Assembly (NCBI GenBank): GCA_031264185.1 | Contig: JAISEL010000122.1 | Coordinates: 1 to 48,458, forward strand | DNA: 48,458 bases | Direction of reading: 5' to 3' | From: Deltaproteobacteria bacterium | Lineage (GTDB): Bacteria > Desulfobacterota > Desulfarculia > Adiutricales > Adiutricaceae | Shown: positions 1-9,249 of the stretch, piece after piece | Layout of the letters: every line of letters begins with the position of its first letter | Position numbering within the stretch: position 1 is the first letter of the stretch | Notes under the pieces: model-generated | The model's input: only the letters and a program-made list of their open reading frames with translations | Database searches by the model: none | Told to the model about the DNA's origin: nothing | Translations under genes and position numbers: made by a program

Positions 1-119
1 AAAACATAATATTTTTATAAATGAACTAACAGCTACTCAAAAGGAAATTTTTAAGATATTTGATATCCCTGCGCCAGACAGGAAAAGTAGGTTATAAAAT
101 TTTCCGGGATTTCAGGTTA
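1..119 (+). mobile_element. Left terminal repeat: 3' end of an insertion sequence
   Basis: Bases 1-119 are the exact reverse complement of 48340-48458. Reading from base 2 gives 31 uninterrupted codons ending in TAA at 95-97, with a peptide of the kind that closes IS transposases (TQKEIFKIFDIPAPDR); about 22 bases follow before the repeat stops at 119. I infer the 3' end of a transposase gene plus the IS terminus, lying inward at both ends. The IS family is not assigned; an IS4/IS1634-like DDE transposase is only a guess. The repeat ends just where an Rpn gene resumes without its N-terminus, so this IS probably disrupted that gene. Confidence 0.6.
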
Positions 120-1013
120 AAAGCTTGATTCTGGGATTCATTCCCGGAAAGAGGGTAGGCCAACTGAATTTCAAGACTCTGGAAAAAGTTAGCGGTCAGT
201 TTGTAACCGATGACCTGCGCCTGCGCTACAGTGATCTGGTCTGGCGTGTCAAGAGCAAAGACGGGGTCTGGCGTTACATTTATTTTCTTCTGGAATTCCA
301 GCAAAAAGTAGATCCCTGGATGGCTGTCCGGATCATGACCTATGTCTGGTTGCTGCACCAGGATTTGATCAAGGCTGAAATAATAGAAAAGTCCGACCAG
401 CTGCCGTTGGTGTTTACGATGGTTTATTATACCGGAAGAACCCTCTGGTCAGCGCCTTTGGATGTCGGGGAGATGCTCGCCCCTGTACCGTCCGATCTGC
501 AGAAGTACTGTCCGGGACTGCCCTGTTTTCTTCTGGAAACCGCCCGGTTTACTGAAGAAGAATTGGACAGGAGCAATATCGCCTCTCAGCTGATGCGAAT
601 GGAAATATTGTCCCGGCCAGAATAGCAGAACCGATACAATCCCTGGCAGGAATGCTTAAGGCTGAAAAATTTAAGGCTTTGAAGCAGACTATAGTAGAGT
701 GGTTATGCCGGTCGTTTGAGAACCGGTCTGGGTTCCAATGGTCGGCGCTGGAAGGTCTGAAACTTGAGGATGTGTCAAAAATGCTTACGCTTAGTCAAAA
801 TCTCGACGAATGGGAGCGGAAATTTGAGCAGCAGGGAATGCTGAAAGCCAGGGGATAGAAGTTCTGTCGAATCAGATGGCTGAACGGTTCGGTTCGAAGA
901 TTACCGCCGTCTATGCGGAGGAACGTCTTTGGAATGCCAGTTCCCGACAGATTGACATCTGGCTCAAACGGATTCTGACAGCCAAGACAGTCAACGAAGT
1001 GTTTGACGGTTAA
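120..1013 (+). pseudogene. Rpn-family (transposase_31/PDDEXK) nuclease, truncated and frameshifted
   Basis: Three consecutive reading-frame pieces make up one Rpn-like recombination-promoting nuclease. Bases 120-625 encode the catalytic part, including SDLVWRV, YIYFLLEFQ and a D...E-x-Q arrangement. The middle part continues in another frame from about 616 to 858, and the C-terminal piece in the third frame at 861-1013 contains the typical AERFG...ERLWNAS region. The expected first 30 or so residues are missing because the left terminal IS lies there; an in-frame stop sits at 95-97. Intact relatives bind and nick DNA and are often multi-copy. With two frameshifts and no N-terminus this copy should be non-functional. 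Confidence 0.8.
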
Positions 1014-1246
1014 AGACCCATAAAAAATCCATCTCTGCGGCTTATGCTGGTGCGGCGCTGACTCGGACCTTCGGCTGCTGGGCGGGGCATGACCAGTGGA
1101 CCGGCGAACCTCAAAGCGAATTCAACGCAGCGTTTGTTCTTGTTGACGATTTAGCCGGTAATCCAAAACTTCAAATTAGATTATGTCGTAAACTCTTTAT
1201 CAGTTCACTGGAACCACATCTGAGAACTCTGTCCCTCAAGCCTTAA
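1010..1246 (+). pseudogene. Unidentified coding remnant without a start codon
   Basis: A 78-codon open frame runs from TTA at 1010 to TAA at 1244. It has a protein-like composition (for example FGCWAGHDQW and FVLVDDLAGNPK) but no plausible start or ribosome binding site. It overlaps the end of the Rpn pseudogene in another frame. I do not recognise the family. It may be the C-terminal remnant of a decayed gene; chance openness cannot be excluded. Confidence 0.3.
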
Positions 1247-2308
1247 AGAAAAATTTTAGGGAGATCCAAAAATGATGTACACTTTGGCACACTGATTTTC
1301 ATTGAAGCGATACACATTAATGTTCCTCTTATGTGAAATGATTTATTTAAATTACTTAATGAATAGTTAATATTAAAGTTATAGATTATAATAATATTAT
1401 TATTAATCCTGATGAGTTTTTATGCTATGATTATATTTTAAATTTTATAAATTGTCACCCCAATAGTAAACTTAACTCGATTATTTTTCTATTTTTCAAA
1501 GTATCATTGATTTTTTATATTCAATAAACTTTAATCAGTGTATTTTAGAAAAAGATAGCCGTTGGTTGCACTTCCTGATGTTCTTATAATTTGGAATATC
1601 GTTTTTTCAGGCTTGCCTTTGGCCGACTGGGCCGGTCGTCTGTTGAAAATCGCTGGGTTAAACTAAACAGTGACCATAATTAGTGTCATTCTTAATTGTG
1701 CTTCAACTTGACTAGCTTTATGAACTTGGATAGCTTTATGAAGGCCTTGCAAAAACGGACAGTTTTGGACTTCGTGAAACAAAATAAAATAAATGAGAAT
1801 GTCACAACCTCTTGATTTTCCAACATATTTCCTCTTTTGATGGCCCGTGAACGGTTAAAAAATAAAAGCCGCATAATAATTTTTTTTGAGTTTTTTTTGA
1901 CCTGAATTTAAGAGATAATTTGACCGGAAATACTTTTTAAAAATTCTTAAATAAATTTACATATATCTGTAAAATCTTTATTTTACTATATTAGTATTGT
2001 TATCGCTAAACCAGACAGACCTGACTCAAGCTGTTGAGTGAGTTCAGAATTTGAGCCCAATAAAATCCAGCCTGAAACAAATCCTCGTAAGTCAGGTCCC
2101 GGTAAGTAAAGCCGATATGACCGGGAACTGATTATTTAACCTCTTTACTAATACCTTAAAATTTTATAATATATGGCTAAGGATAGCGCGATTTATAGGA
2201 TAATTATAATAACTATAACTTGCGGTTCAGGTTTGGGCAGGACCCAAAATATACGACTGTTTTGGACTTTGGTAGGCTTAAGTCCTCTTTTGACAACAGG
2301 TTACGGCC
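1247..2308. other. AT-rich intergenic stretch
   Basis: No supported gene. Most of 1300-2000 is very AT-rich. Two small hairpins lie ahead of the NlpC/P60 gene: ACTCAA at 2024-2029 with TTGAGT at 2034-2039, and TCCCGGT at 2097-2103 with ACCGGGA at 2120-2126. They could belong to a leader RNA, but I could not match them to a known riboswitch class. Confidence 0.5.
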
Positions 2309-2779
2309 ATGCTGACCCTAAAGAAAAATAATCCTTTATTCATCTTCCTTTTGATTCCGGCTCTTGGTCTTCTTTTCTCCGGTTGCGCCAAAAGGCCTCA
2401 GGGCAGTCCTCTGGGCCAGGCGGCGGTCAAGACGGCTAAAAAATATTTAGGCGTCCCTTACCGGTACGGCGGACGGTCGCCCAAAGGCTTTGACTGCAGC
2501 GGACTTGTTTGGTATGTCTACCGCCAAAACGGACTGGAACTGCCAGATGCCTCCTGGAAACAGGTCAAAGCCGGTCAAAAAGTGACCAAGGCCGAACTGC
2601 GGCCTGGAGATCTTGTCTTCTTCCAGTCCAAAGGAAAAGTTAACCATGTGGGCATTTATATAGGCGGAGGGGAGATGATCCACGCTCCCGGCCGGGGCAA
2701 GAACGTGACCAGAGCCAATCTTTCCGAGAAATACTACCAGCGCCACTACGCCACTGCCCGGAGGGTAGCCGGACGATAG
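2309..2779 (+). CDS. NlpC/P60 peptidoglycan endopeptidase lipoprotein
   Basis: This 156-residue secreted lipoprotein has a lipobox ending at Cys26 (LFSGC) and one NlpC/P60 domain. The catalytic triad is visible: Cys63 in FDCSGL, His113 in VNHVGIY and His125 in MIHAPG. The family cleaves the D-Glu-mDAP (gamma-D-glutamyl to diaminopimelate) bond in peptidoglycan stem peptides. It should act in the periplasm, anchored to a membrane. It converges on the helicase gene with only 11 bases between the stops. It is paralogous to the larger protein at 5062-6306, which has lost all three catalytic residues. The ATG start is favoured because it gives a clean signal peptide, although the Shine-Dalgarno is weak. 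Confidence 0.92.
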   Translation: MLTLKKNNPLFIFLLIPALGLLFSGCAKRPQGSPLGQAAVKTAKKYLGVPYRYGGRSPKGFDCSGLVWYVYRQNGLELPDASWKQVKAGQKVTKAELRPGDLVFFQSKGKVNHVGIYIGGGEMIHAPGRGKNVTRANLSEKYYQRHYATARRVAGR

Positions 2780-2790
2780 AAGGTTTTATT

Positions 2791-4872
2791 TCAAATGACC
2801 GGCGGCTTTAGGAGGAGTTTTCGGGCTATGGAGGCGTTGGCTCCCAGCTCCGGCTGTCCGGGCAGATCCCTTAACTGGTTTAAGTGTTCTGCGGTCCGGA
2901 GGATCAAACGCACAGCGTCGCCTTCGTCCTGACCGTACAACCTGGAAACATGCCTGAATTTCCGGCCTTCGGCCCAGGCCCAGACAGCTGCGGCCTCAGT
3001 CTGATCCTGACTGGGGATGCCAAAGCCTGCGCCGGATAAAAGTTTTTGCATCGGCCGGACAGCCAGGCGGACGGATTTTAAGGCCGCACGCAGTTCCTGC
3101 GGCATGGCCGGCTGAAAAACATTGCCCCTTTTTTCCTCAAGGTAACCGGCCATAACTCCGGCCAGTAATGCCGGGTCATCAGCCGGCAGAGCCTTTTGGC
3201 GGATGGCCTCACAGATAACCAGAGGATGATCCAGTCTTAAGCGGGCCGCCAGTTCCCCCCACTCGGTCAGCCGGTTATGTTCGTCTATTAATCCAACTTT
3301 TCGTAAAAAAGCGAATATTTCCTGAAACAGTTTCCAGATTCCGTTGGCGGCCCGGTTAAGACCTTCAGGAGTCTTTTCTTCGGCCAGCTGCCAGGCGGCC
3401 AGAGATTTGTTCAGTAAGGAGCGGATCTCTTTTAACTCAAAGGCTCCGACCAGATTTAAGACCATGGTAAACTCAAGGTTAAGCTGGCTTATGATCGGTT
3501 CCGGCGGGGAAGAAAAAAGAGTATCCAGATGAGTCAGCTTCATGAAACGGCCGGGCAGAAGGACGGCAAAACCGATGTTATCCCGGCCACGGCGGCCGGC
3601 CCGGCCGGTCATCTGGGCCAGTTCGGTAGAGGTAATCGGACTGAAGTTCCGCCCGTCAAATCGGTCGCTCTGGTCTAAAACCACGGTTCTGGCCGGAAAA
3701 TTAACCCCGGCCGAAACTGTGCTGGTGGCAAAGATAGCCGAAAGCAACCCTTTGCTCATGAGTTCTTCCACCAGCATCTTATAGATCGGCAGGTGACCGG
3801 CATGATGGGAGGCCACAGCCGAGTTTTTTAAGAGCTTTAAATGACGGTGACGGCCTAAGAAGGGGTATTTGGCCACATAGCCGTCAATTAAGGCCAGACG
3901 GCCGGCCCGGCGTTCGGAGTTTTCCTGGAGAGTCGGGGGAACAGATTCAGCGCACTGATCGCACTGACGCCGGGAGGTCTGAAAAAAAATGGCCGGAGTT
4001 AAAGACAGTTCATCTAAAGATTTTAGGGCTCCTAAAACCGGAGCGGTTCCAAGCTGGGCAAAGTCACGTTTATTCCGGTCAGCTTTTTTCATCAGCTGGT
4101 CAAGAGTCAAAAGCCTTTTATGGCCGTAGTACAGACTGACCAAAGGCACCGGTCTTTGTCCGCCTGAGACCACTTTTGCAGGCCGGCCTCTTATATCAGT
4201 CAGCCAGTCGGCCAGTTCCCTGGCATTATCAATGGTGGCGGACAGCAAAAGAATCCTGACCCTTGGGGGCAGATAGATTAAAACCTCTTCCCAGACCACC
4301 CCTCTGTCTCTGTCACCCAAGTAATGGGCCTCATCTAGGATGACCAGGTCGCAGTTAACCGTCCCGCCCAAAGACTGGGACATGGCGTCATAGAGCTGAT
4401 TGCGGAGGATTTCCGTGGTGCCGATTATAATGGGGGCCGAAGTATTGAACCTTAAATCCCCAGTCAGAAGTCCGACTGTCTCCGCCCCGAATTTCCGGCT
4501 GAATTCCAGGTATTTGGCATTGGACAGAGCTTTCAGGGGCGAGGCGTACCATGACTGACCGCCCCGGGCCAGTTCCCGCGACATGGCCTCCTGTGCAATC
4601 CAGGTCTTTCCGCTGCCGGTGGGGGCCGAGACAATCACATCGTCAGTTTCGATCAAGGCCGCCGCTTCGGACTGAAAAGGGTCCGGCACAAAAGGCGACT
4701 CGGCTGGCTGACCGATTTTTTTTAAACAGCTGGCGGCTTCTTTAGAGATAATAAAAGTGTCGGCCTGAGCTTCGGGTTTGAAGTTTTTTTTCCTGCCTTC
4801 TTTGGCCGCAAAGGCCTTAGGTTTCATTTTGGAACGCTTAGGTAAAACAGAATCACGGTATCTTGGGGGCAT
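2791..4872 (-). CDS. Ski2-like superfamily II DEAD/DEAH-box helicase
   Basis: A 693-residue helicase with ATP-binding motif I APTGSGKT at 83-90, motif II DEAH at 180-183, motif III SAT at 211-213 and motif VI QMTGRAGRRG at 420-429. The last pattern and the long C-terminal region resemble Ski2/HelY-type RNA or DNA unwinding enzymes. A CxxC pair (QCDQC, near residues 303-307) lies between the two RecA-like lobes. The first 45 residues are basic and low in complexity. An AGGA motif about seven bases upstream of the ATG supports the start. The substrate cannot be read from sequence; RNA turnover or repair are both possible. No neighbour suggests a specific partner. Confidence 0.88.
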   Translation of the reverse strand: MPPRYRDSVLPKRSKMKPKAFAAKEGRKKNFKPEAQADTFIISKEAASCLKKIGQPAESPFVPDPFQSEAAALIETDDVIVSAPTGSGKTWIAQEAMSRELARGGQSWYASPLKALSNAKYLEFSRKFGAETVGLLTGDLRFNTSAPIIIGTTEILRNQLYDAMSQSLGGTVNCDLVILDEAHYLGDRDRGVVWEEVLIYLPPRVRILLLSATIDNARELADWLTDIRGRPAKVVSGGQRPVPLVSLYYGHKRLLTLDQLMKKADRNKRDFAQLGTAPVLGALKSLDELSLTPAIFFQTSRRQCDQCAESVPPTLQENSERRAGRLALIDGYVAKYPFLGRHRHLKLLKNSAVASHHAGHLPIYKMLVEELMSKGLLSAIFATSTVSAGVNFPARTVVLDQSDRFDGRNFSPITSTELAQMTGRAGRRGRDNIGFAVLLPGRFMKLTHLDTLFSSPPEPIISQLNLEFTMVLNLVGAFELKEIRSLLNKSLAAWQLAEEKTPEGLNRAANGIWKLFQEIFAFLRKVGLIDEHNRLTEWGELAARLRLDHPLVICEAIRQKALPADDPALLAGVMAGYLEEKRGNVFQPAMPQELRAALKSVRLAVRPMQKLLSGAGFGIPSQDQTEAAAVWAWAEGRKFRHVSRLYGQDEGDAVRLILRTAEHLNQLRDLPGQPELGANASIARKLLLKPPVI

Positions 4873-4932
4873 TCAGGTTCCTGAGTCAGACCAATTTAAA
4901 AACCGGCCCAGAGGAACTTAAGCCGGCTGCTC

Positions 4933-4967
4933 AAAAAAATGGGGGCCGATTAAAAAATCAACCCCCC
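4933..4967 (-). terminator. Rho-independent terminator after the inactive NlpC/P60 lipoprotein gene
   Basis: On the minus strand a G-rich arm, an inner GATT/AATC stem and a C-rich arm form a hairpin that is followed by ATTTTTTT. It lies about 95 bases beyond the stop of the gene at 5062, which makes it that gene's terminator. Confidence 0.8.
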
Positions 4968-5061
4968 GTGAAATACTGTAATTTAAAAGATAGGACACTA
5001 ATTAAAGATGAAATTAAACTGATTTTCTTATTTTTTAAAAATATATTCTTTAATTATATAA

Positions 5062-6306
5062 CTATCTTTTAGAACGTGACTTTGTTGTGACCTTTTTGGT
5101 TGCTTTAGTCGCAATCTTTCTGACCGTACTTTTGGATTTAGAGCTTTTTCGGCTGGTTTTGCCTTTTTTGTAATAAGTCTTCGCTTTGACTTTTTTGGCT
5201 GCCCCGCCGTATATATTGGCCGGTTTGGGGATATTGTCCCCCAGTTCGGCTAAAGCCAGCTTAACGCCCCCGTTGGTGGCTTCGGTTTTTATTTCATCCG
5301 ACAGCGGGGCGGCTTTGGGATCATCGACAAAACGCCGGCCGCCGACAAAATAAGGACCGTATTCCGTATCAAAAGCGGCGGCTTCGGTAATGCCCCGGTG
5401 TCTTTGGGAGGCTAAAATGATATTGCCGTTACCGGAATATAAACCCACCACATAGCCCTGGGCTTTGGGCAGCTTATAGACTAAAAGATCGCCGGGCCGG
5501 AGTTCATCTCTGGCGACAGCCTGACCGGCAGCCACTTGAGCAGCAGCGGTCGTCGGCAGCCGGACCCCTTCCTGGGCAAAGAGCCAGGAAATAAAACCGG
5601 CATCGTCAAAACCGGTCTTAGGACTGCGTCCGCCGTCCTGGAAAGGCCGGCCGGTCTGACTGTAGGCGCTGACTAAAAGACGATCGGTCACCCCCTGACT
5701 CATCCTAAGAAACCGGGTGGAGCGGGGGGCGCTGTCATAATCTAAAGCGGCCAGACTTTCGCCCAAGACAGTGGCAGATTTTCTGGGCAGACGGCCGTAT
5801 TTGGCTAAGAAATCGGTGCCGGCCGAACCGGTCGTCAGTCTGCCGGTCAGACCCTGAACCGCTGTAGGCACATTAATAAGTTCCCGGGCCTCCAGAATTA
5901 CGCTGTCAGAAACATCGTAACCATTGAACAAAACAAAAGACTGGCCGTCTGCGACTGCGGAGGTCTCCGGAAGCTCCGTGGCTCCGGCCAGAGGTTCTTC
6001 GGATCTTTCGGCTAAAGTATATTCTTGAGGCAGGACTTTAAATTCTGGGGAGATCCAGGCTGTTTTAACCGGCTGAGCAGGAGGGGTTTGAACTGCAGGG
6101 TCGGGGGCCGCCTGAGGGGCTCGGTCGTCTGTGACCGGCAGATCAGCGGCTGACATAACGGCCGGTTGGGTCTTATCAGTTCGGAAACTCAGAGAGCCTT
6201 TTTCGGATAAACAGGCTGGTAAGAAAAACAAAGGCAAAATCAACAGAAGGCTCAACCGGGCCAGGGAAATTTTTCCGGCCAGGATATTGGCCTTAAATCG
6301 GAGCAT
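5062..6306 (-). CDS. Catalytically inactive NlpC/P60-like lipoprotein with lysine-rich tail
   Basis: A 414-residue lipoprotein (lipobox FLPAC, Cys32) with a proline/alanine-rich linker, a central region and an NlpC/P60-like domain at about 212-325. It aligns clearly with the protein at 2309 (GGRSPKTGFDDAGF against GGRSPKGFDCSGL; LRPGDL in both). The catalytic Cys is Asp235, the first His is Val286 and the second His position is Leu298. It therefore should not cleave peptidoglycan. Residues 371-414 are a K/S/T/R-rich tail. I infer a peptidoglycan-binding or regulatory pseudoenzyme. A strong AAAGGAGG five bases before the ATG fixes the start. The gene is monocistronic, with its own terminator. 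Confidence 0.85.
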   Translation of the reverse strand: MLRFKANILAGKISLARLSLLLILPLFFLPACLSEKGSLSFRTDKTQPAVMSAADLPVTDDRAPQAAPDPAVQTPPAQPVKTAWISPEFKVLPQEYTLAERSEEPLAGATELPETSAVADGQSFVLFNGYDVSDSVILEARELINVPTAVQGLTGRLTTGSAGTDFLAKYGRLPRKSATVLGESLAALDYDSAPRSTRFLRMSQGVTDRLLVSAYSQTGRPFQDGGRSPKTGFDDAGFISWLFAQEGVRLPTTAAAQVAAGQAVARDELRPGDLLVYKLPKAQGYVVGLYSGNGNIILASQRHRGITEAAAFDTEYGPYFVGGRRFVDDPKAAPLSDEIKTEATNGGVKLALAELGDNIPKPANIYGGAAKKVKAKTYYKKGKTSRKSSKSKSTVRKIATKATKKVTTKSRSKR

Positions 6307-7372
6307 GTCTTCCTCCTTTAGGGAGACCTCAGAAGCACAATCAGGTCAGGCTCAGGGTTTGGAAGGCTGAAATTAGGAAAAAGTAAGTTCTGCCCATTAT
6401 ATGGGCTTTTAAATAAAAGTCAAGAATTATTTAAGTTGATTGAAATCCGGGCTTATGGAATTAATGCACAAAAGTATGGATTTCGGTTCAGGGATCGAAT
6501 TTCGGACCTGACTTCGGAACTGGTCCGGAACCGGAGACTGAGACAAGAATGCTCAAGCCGGAAACCATTTTAAAGAAAAAAATCATTTTAGTCAAAGTAT
6601 TTTCTCAAATTAAACGCTAATAAAATCAAAATTTATCTTTAGGCCGGGGAAAGTTATTTCCCGGCACAAGGCGAACGTTTTTTTATTGGGCATAACTTAG
6701 ATTAAAATCATGGTTTAATAATTTCAATTAGATATAATAATACAAAAAATAGTAGCCCAAATTTCAAGCCAACTCCGGTCAGGCTTACCACTAGACTCTT
6801 GACTTTTTGGAAAAAAAGCCGCATTTTAGGGGTAAGTTTTGGGTATTTCTTCTTGATTGACTGCATACCGGCCTCTGACGGTCAGGCGGCGGATTATTAT
6901 TTATATTTAATTAGATTAATTTGCTGTATAAATTGTAATTTATATTGACTTATTGTTATTTTTTATTTTGTAATTTAACTTCATTCTATACATAATTTAT
7001 TGCAAATAAATACTGCCTATTGTTAGTTAATCTTGCCTGGGTTGTAATTAAAAATTATTTTGGAGCAGTTTATAATAATAATGGTCTAAAAAACCCAGAA
7101 TGCCTTGCGCCTTTAATTTATTCAGTCTTACTTAAAAATTTTGGCCGCAGCAATTTCGGATTATTCTGACAGGGAACTGAGTCCTGTTCTTCCCGGGTAA
7201 GAATAACTGGTTTGACTGTAAGTATGTATCAGAATAGTTTATAATATTTGTATATTTTCGCCTTATTTTAGTGATATTTATCAAACAGACGATTGTTTTA
7301 GTGTTTCTTTGTGCGTAAAACGGGACAGCCGGCCTTCAGGCTGGTTTTTTAAACTGTTGAGCAGGTAAAGTT
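6307..7372. other. Long AT-rich intergenic region upstream of the H2 sensor
   Basis: No supported gene. The stretch is AT-rich, above all 6900-7120, and separates two divergently transcribed genes, so promoters for both must lie here. I could not place them with confidence. The last 45 bases contain a terminator-like hairpin, listed separately. Confidence 0.5.
7329..7350 (+). terminator. Terminator-like hairpin in the leader of the hydrogenase-MCP gene
   Basis: CCGGCC at 7329-7334, loop TTCA, and GGCTGG at 7339-7344 form a six-pair stem (one G-U pair) directly followed by six T residues. It ends 22 bases before the ATG of the gene at 7373. It is either an attenuator for that gene or the terminator of a short leader transcript. 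Confidence 0.5.
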
Positions 7373-9136
7373 ATGGGCCGATTGAGACCGGTAATAAAAA
7401 CTATTGAAGAAAAGTGCGTCAACTGCCACCGCTGTGTGGCGGCTTGTCCGGTTAAGTTCGCCAACGATGCCACCAACGGCAAAATTGTCCGAGTGGTTGA
7501 CAATCTGTGCATCGGTTGCGGTCACTGTATCTACGCTTGTCAGCACGGAGCCAGGGTAGGTTTGGACGATTTCCAAAGCTTTATGCGTGATATCGGCAAC
7601 GGCGCTAAAATGGTGGCCATTGTGGCCCCGGCAGTGGCTTCCACTTTTCCGGATCAGTATTTGAACTTTAACGGCTGGCTGAAATCTCTGGGGGTTGAGG
7701 CGGTCTTTGATGTCAGTTTCGGGGCTGAATTGACCATTAAAAGCTACGCCGAGTACATCAAAAAGGAAAAGCCCCATACAGTTCTGGCTCAGCCTTGTCC
7801 GGCCATTGTTACCTACTGCGAGGTTTACAGGCCGGAACTGCTAGGCTACCTGGCTCCCTGCGACAGTCCCATGCTCCATTCCATGAAGATGATCAAGCGC
7901 TTCTTCCCGGAATACAAAAACTATAAGATAGCCGTCATGTCGCCCTGCTATGCCAAAGGCAGGGAGTTCGACGAAACGGGGTTCGGCGACTACAACGTCA
8001 CCTTCAACAGTCTGGCCGACTATGTAAGCCGCCAGAATATTCGCCTGGATTCTTATCCGGAAGTCCATTATGAAGGGCCTCTGGCCGAGCGGGCTGTTTT
8101 GTTTCCCACGCCGGGCGGTCTGATGAAGACCCTGGAGAGGTACACCCCCGAGGCCACCAATTTTACCCGAAAAATTGAAGGCCCTGAAGTTGTCTACAAT
8201 TATCTGGAATCTTTGCTTCAGTCCATCCAGCTGGGGGTGGCGCCGCTTCTGATAGACGCCTTAAACTGTGAATCCGGTTGCTCCGGCGGTACGGCCGTGC
8301 CCGGTCTCCACGAAAAAACTTTCGATCAGTTGGAGTACAAAGTCAAAGAACGGGCGTACATGCTGCGGCAGCACTATAACGCCGGGTTTAAAAAGAGAAA
8401 GACGTTTTTTAAAAAGATTAACCCGGTGGCCGAACTCAATAAACTGGTGGCCGGCTACTGGCTGCCGGGGCTGTATGACCGGACTTATGTCGATCACTCC
8501 GATAACTACAGGGCTGACAAACTGAATGTCATGGAGAGAAACGAGATCATTAAGCAACTTGGAAAAACCGGAGAAGACGACTTCTTCAACTGCTCCGGCT
8601 GCGGTTACAATTCCTGCGAAAAGATGATCATGGGCATCCATTTAAAGGTCAATACCCCGGACAACTGCCAGCATTACCTTTTAAAGCGTCTGTCCAGAGG
8701 CCGGGAAAATATGGACAAAATTTTGGATATCTCGGTTATGACCCATAAGTCCATTGTGGAGGCCGAGGATACTATTACCAAGATGTCCGAGGCCATGGCT
8801 GAAATTGACGGCCTGACAACTCAGATAGTATCTGTTTTAAAGTCCATTGAAGACATCTCTTTTCAGACCAATATTCTGGCTTTAAACGCTGCGGTCGAAG
8901 CGGCCAGGGCCGGGGAGTACGGCTCAGGTTTTGCTGTGGTGGCCGATGAAGTCAGGAATCTGGCCGTCAAAAGCGCTAACTCCGTTTCCGATACCCGGAA
9001 AATGATCGATGTCACTCTCCAGAACGTCAAAAACGGAGTCAATAACTCCAAGGAAGTTCAGTCTAAATTCAGTCAGATAGAGAACAACTCCTCCAGTATT
9101 TTAGATTTGGCCAAAGCTGTCCACGATGATGTTTAA
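7373..9136 (+). CDS. Soluble H2-sensing [FeFe]-hydrogenase-like protein fused to a chemoreceptor signalling domain
   Basis: A 587-residue fusion. Two 4Fe-4S ferredoxin motifs come first (Cys15/18/21/25 and Cys46/49/52/56). A hydrogenase large-subunit domain follows, with H-cluster cysteines 142 (QPCP), 192 (MSPC), 299 and 303 (CESGC). An extra Fe-S domain has Cys407/410/415/432, and a chemoreceptor signalling hairpin spans about 485-545 ([26 protein letters not shown]). The proton-relay Cys that precedes the first H-cluster Cys in catalytic enzymes is Pro141, as expected for a sensory rather than a turnover enzyme. There are no membrane segments, so it should be cytosolic and signal to CheA/CheW. 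No maturation genes are present in the window. An AGG-type Shine-Dalgarno supports the ATG. Confidence 0.87.
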   Translation: MGRLRPVIKTIEEKCVNCHRCVAACPVKFANDATNGKIVRVVDNLCIGCGHCIYACQHGARVGLDDFQSFMRDIGNGAKMVAIVAPAVASTFPDQYLNFNGWLKSLGVEAVFDVSFGAELTIKSYAEYIKKEKPHTVLAQPCPAIVTYCEVYRPELLGYLAPCDSPMLHSMKMIKRFFPEYKNYKIAVMSPCYAKGREFDETGFGDYNVTFNSLADYVSRQNIRLDSYPEVHYEGPLAERAVLFPTPGGLMKTLERYTPEATNFTRKIEGPEVVYNYLESLLQSIQLGVAPLLIDALNCESGCSGGTAVPGLHEKTFDQLEYKVKERAYMLRQHYNAGFKKRKTFFKKINPVAELNKLVAGYWLPGLYDRTYVDHSDNYRADKLNVMERNEIIKQLGKTGEDDFFNCSGCGYNSCEKMIMGIHLKVNTPDNCQHYLLKRLSRGRENMDKILDISVMTHKSIVEAEDTITKMSEAMAEIDGLTTQIVSVLKSIEDISFQTNILALNAAVEAARAGEYGSGFAVVADEVRNLAVKSANSVSDTRKMIDVTLQNVKNGVNNSKEVQSKFSQIENNSSSILDLAKAVHDDV

Positions 9137-9142
9137 AACCGG

Positions 9143-9224
9143 TTTTCCGCAGGTTGCTGTCTGATTTTCTGATTTTTTTGCGACGGGTAAATTTTACCGT
9201 TTTTGCTCTGGGACCTGCGGAAAA
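9143..9224. terminator. Bidirectional terminator between the H2 sensor and Rpn remnant
   Basis: A 12-base perfect inverted repeat (TTTTCCGCAGGT at 9143-9154 and ACCTGCGGAAAA at 9213-9224) encloses an inner stem CGGGTAAATTTTACCG followed by TTTTT. It lies directly after the sensor gene and would serve convergent transcription. The duplicated copy near 9711-9737 keeps the inner stem and T run but has lost part of the left outer arm. Confidence 0.65.
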
Positions 9225-9249
9225 TCTGGTAAAACTCTGTGTGAAGGTT

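Noticed and set aside
1692-1874. 60-codon minus-strand frame
   Set aside because: It lies in AT-rich spacer, has no ribosome site and its composition is that of random AT-rich DNA.
1247-2308. Riboswitch such as ydaO (c-di-AMP) ahead of the NlpC/P60 gene
   Set aside because: Such switches do precede wall hydrolases, and small hairpins occur here, but the conserved core motifs are not present.
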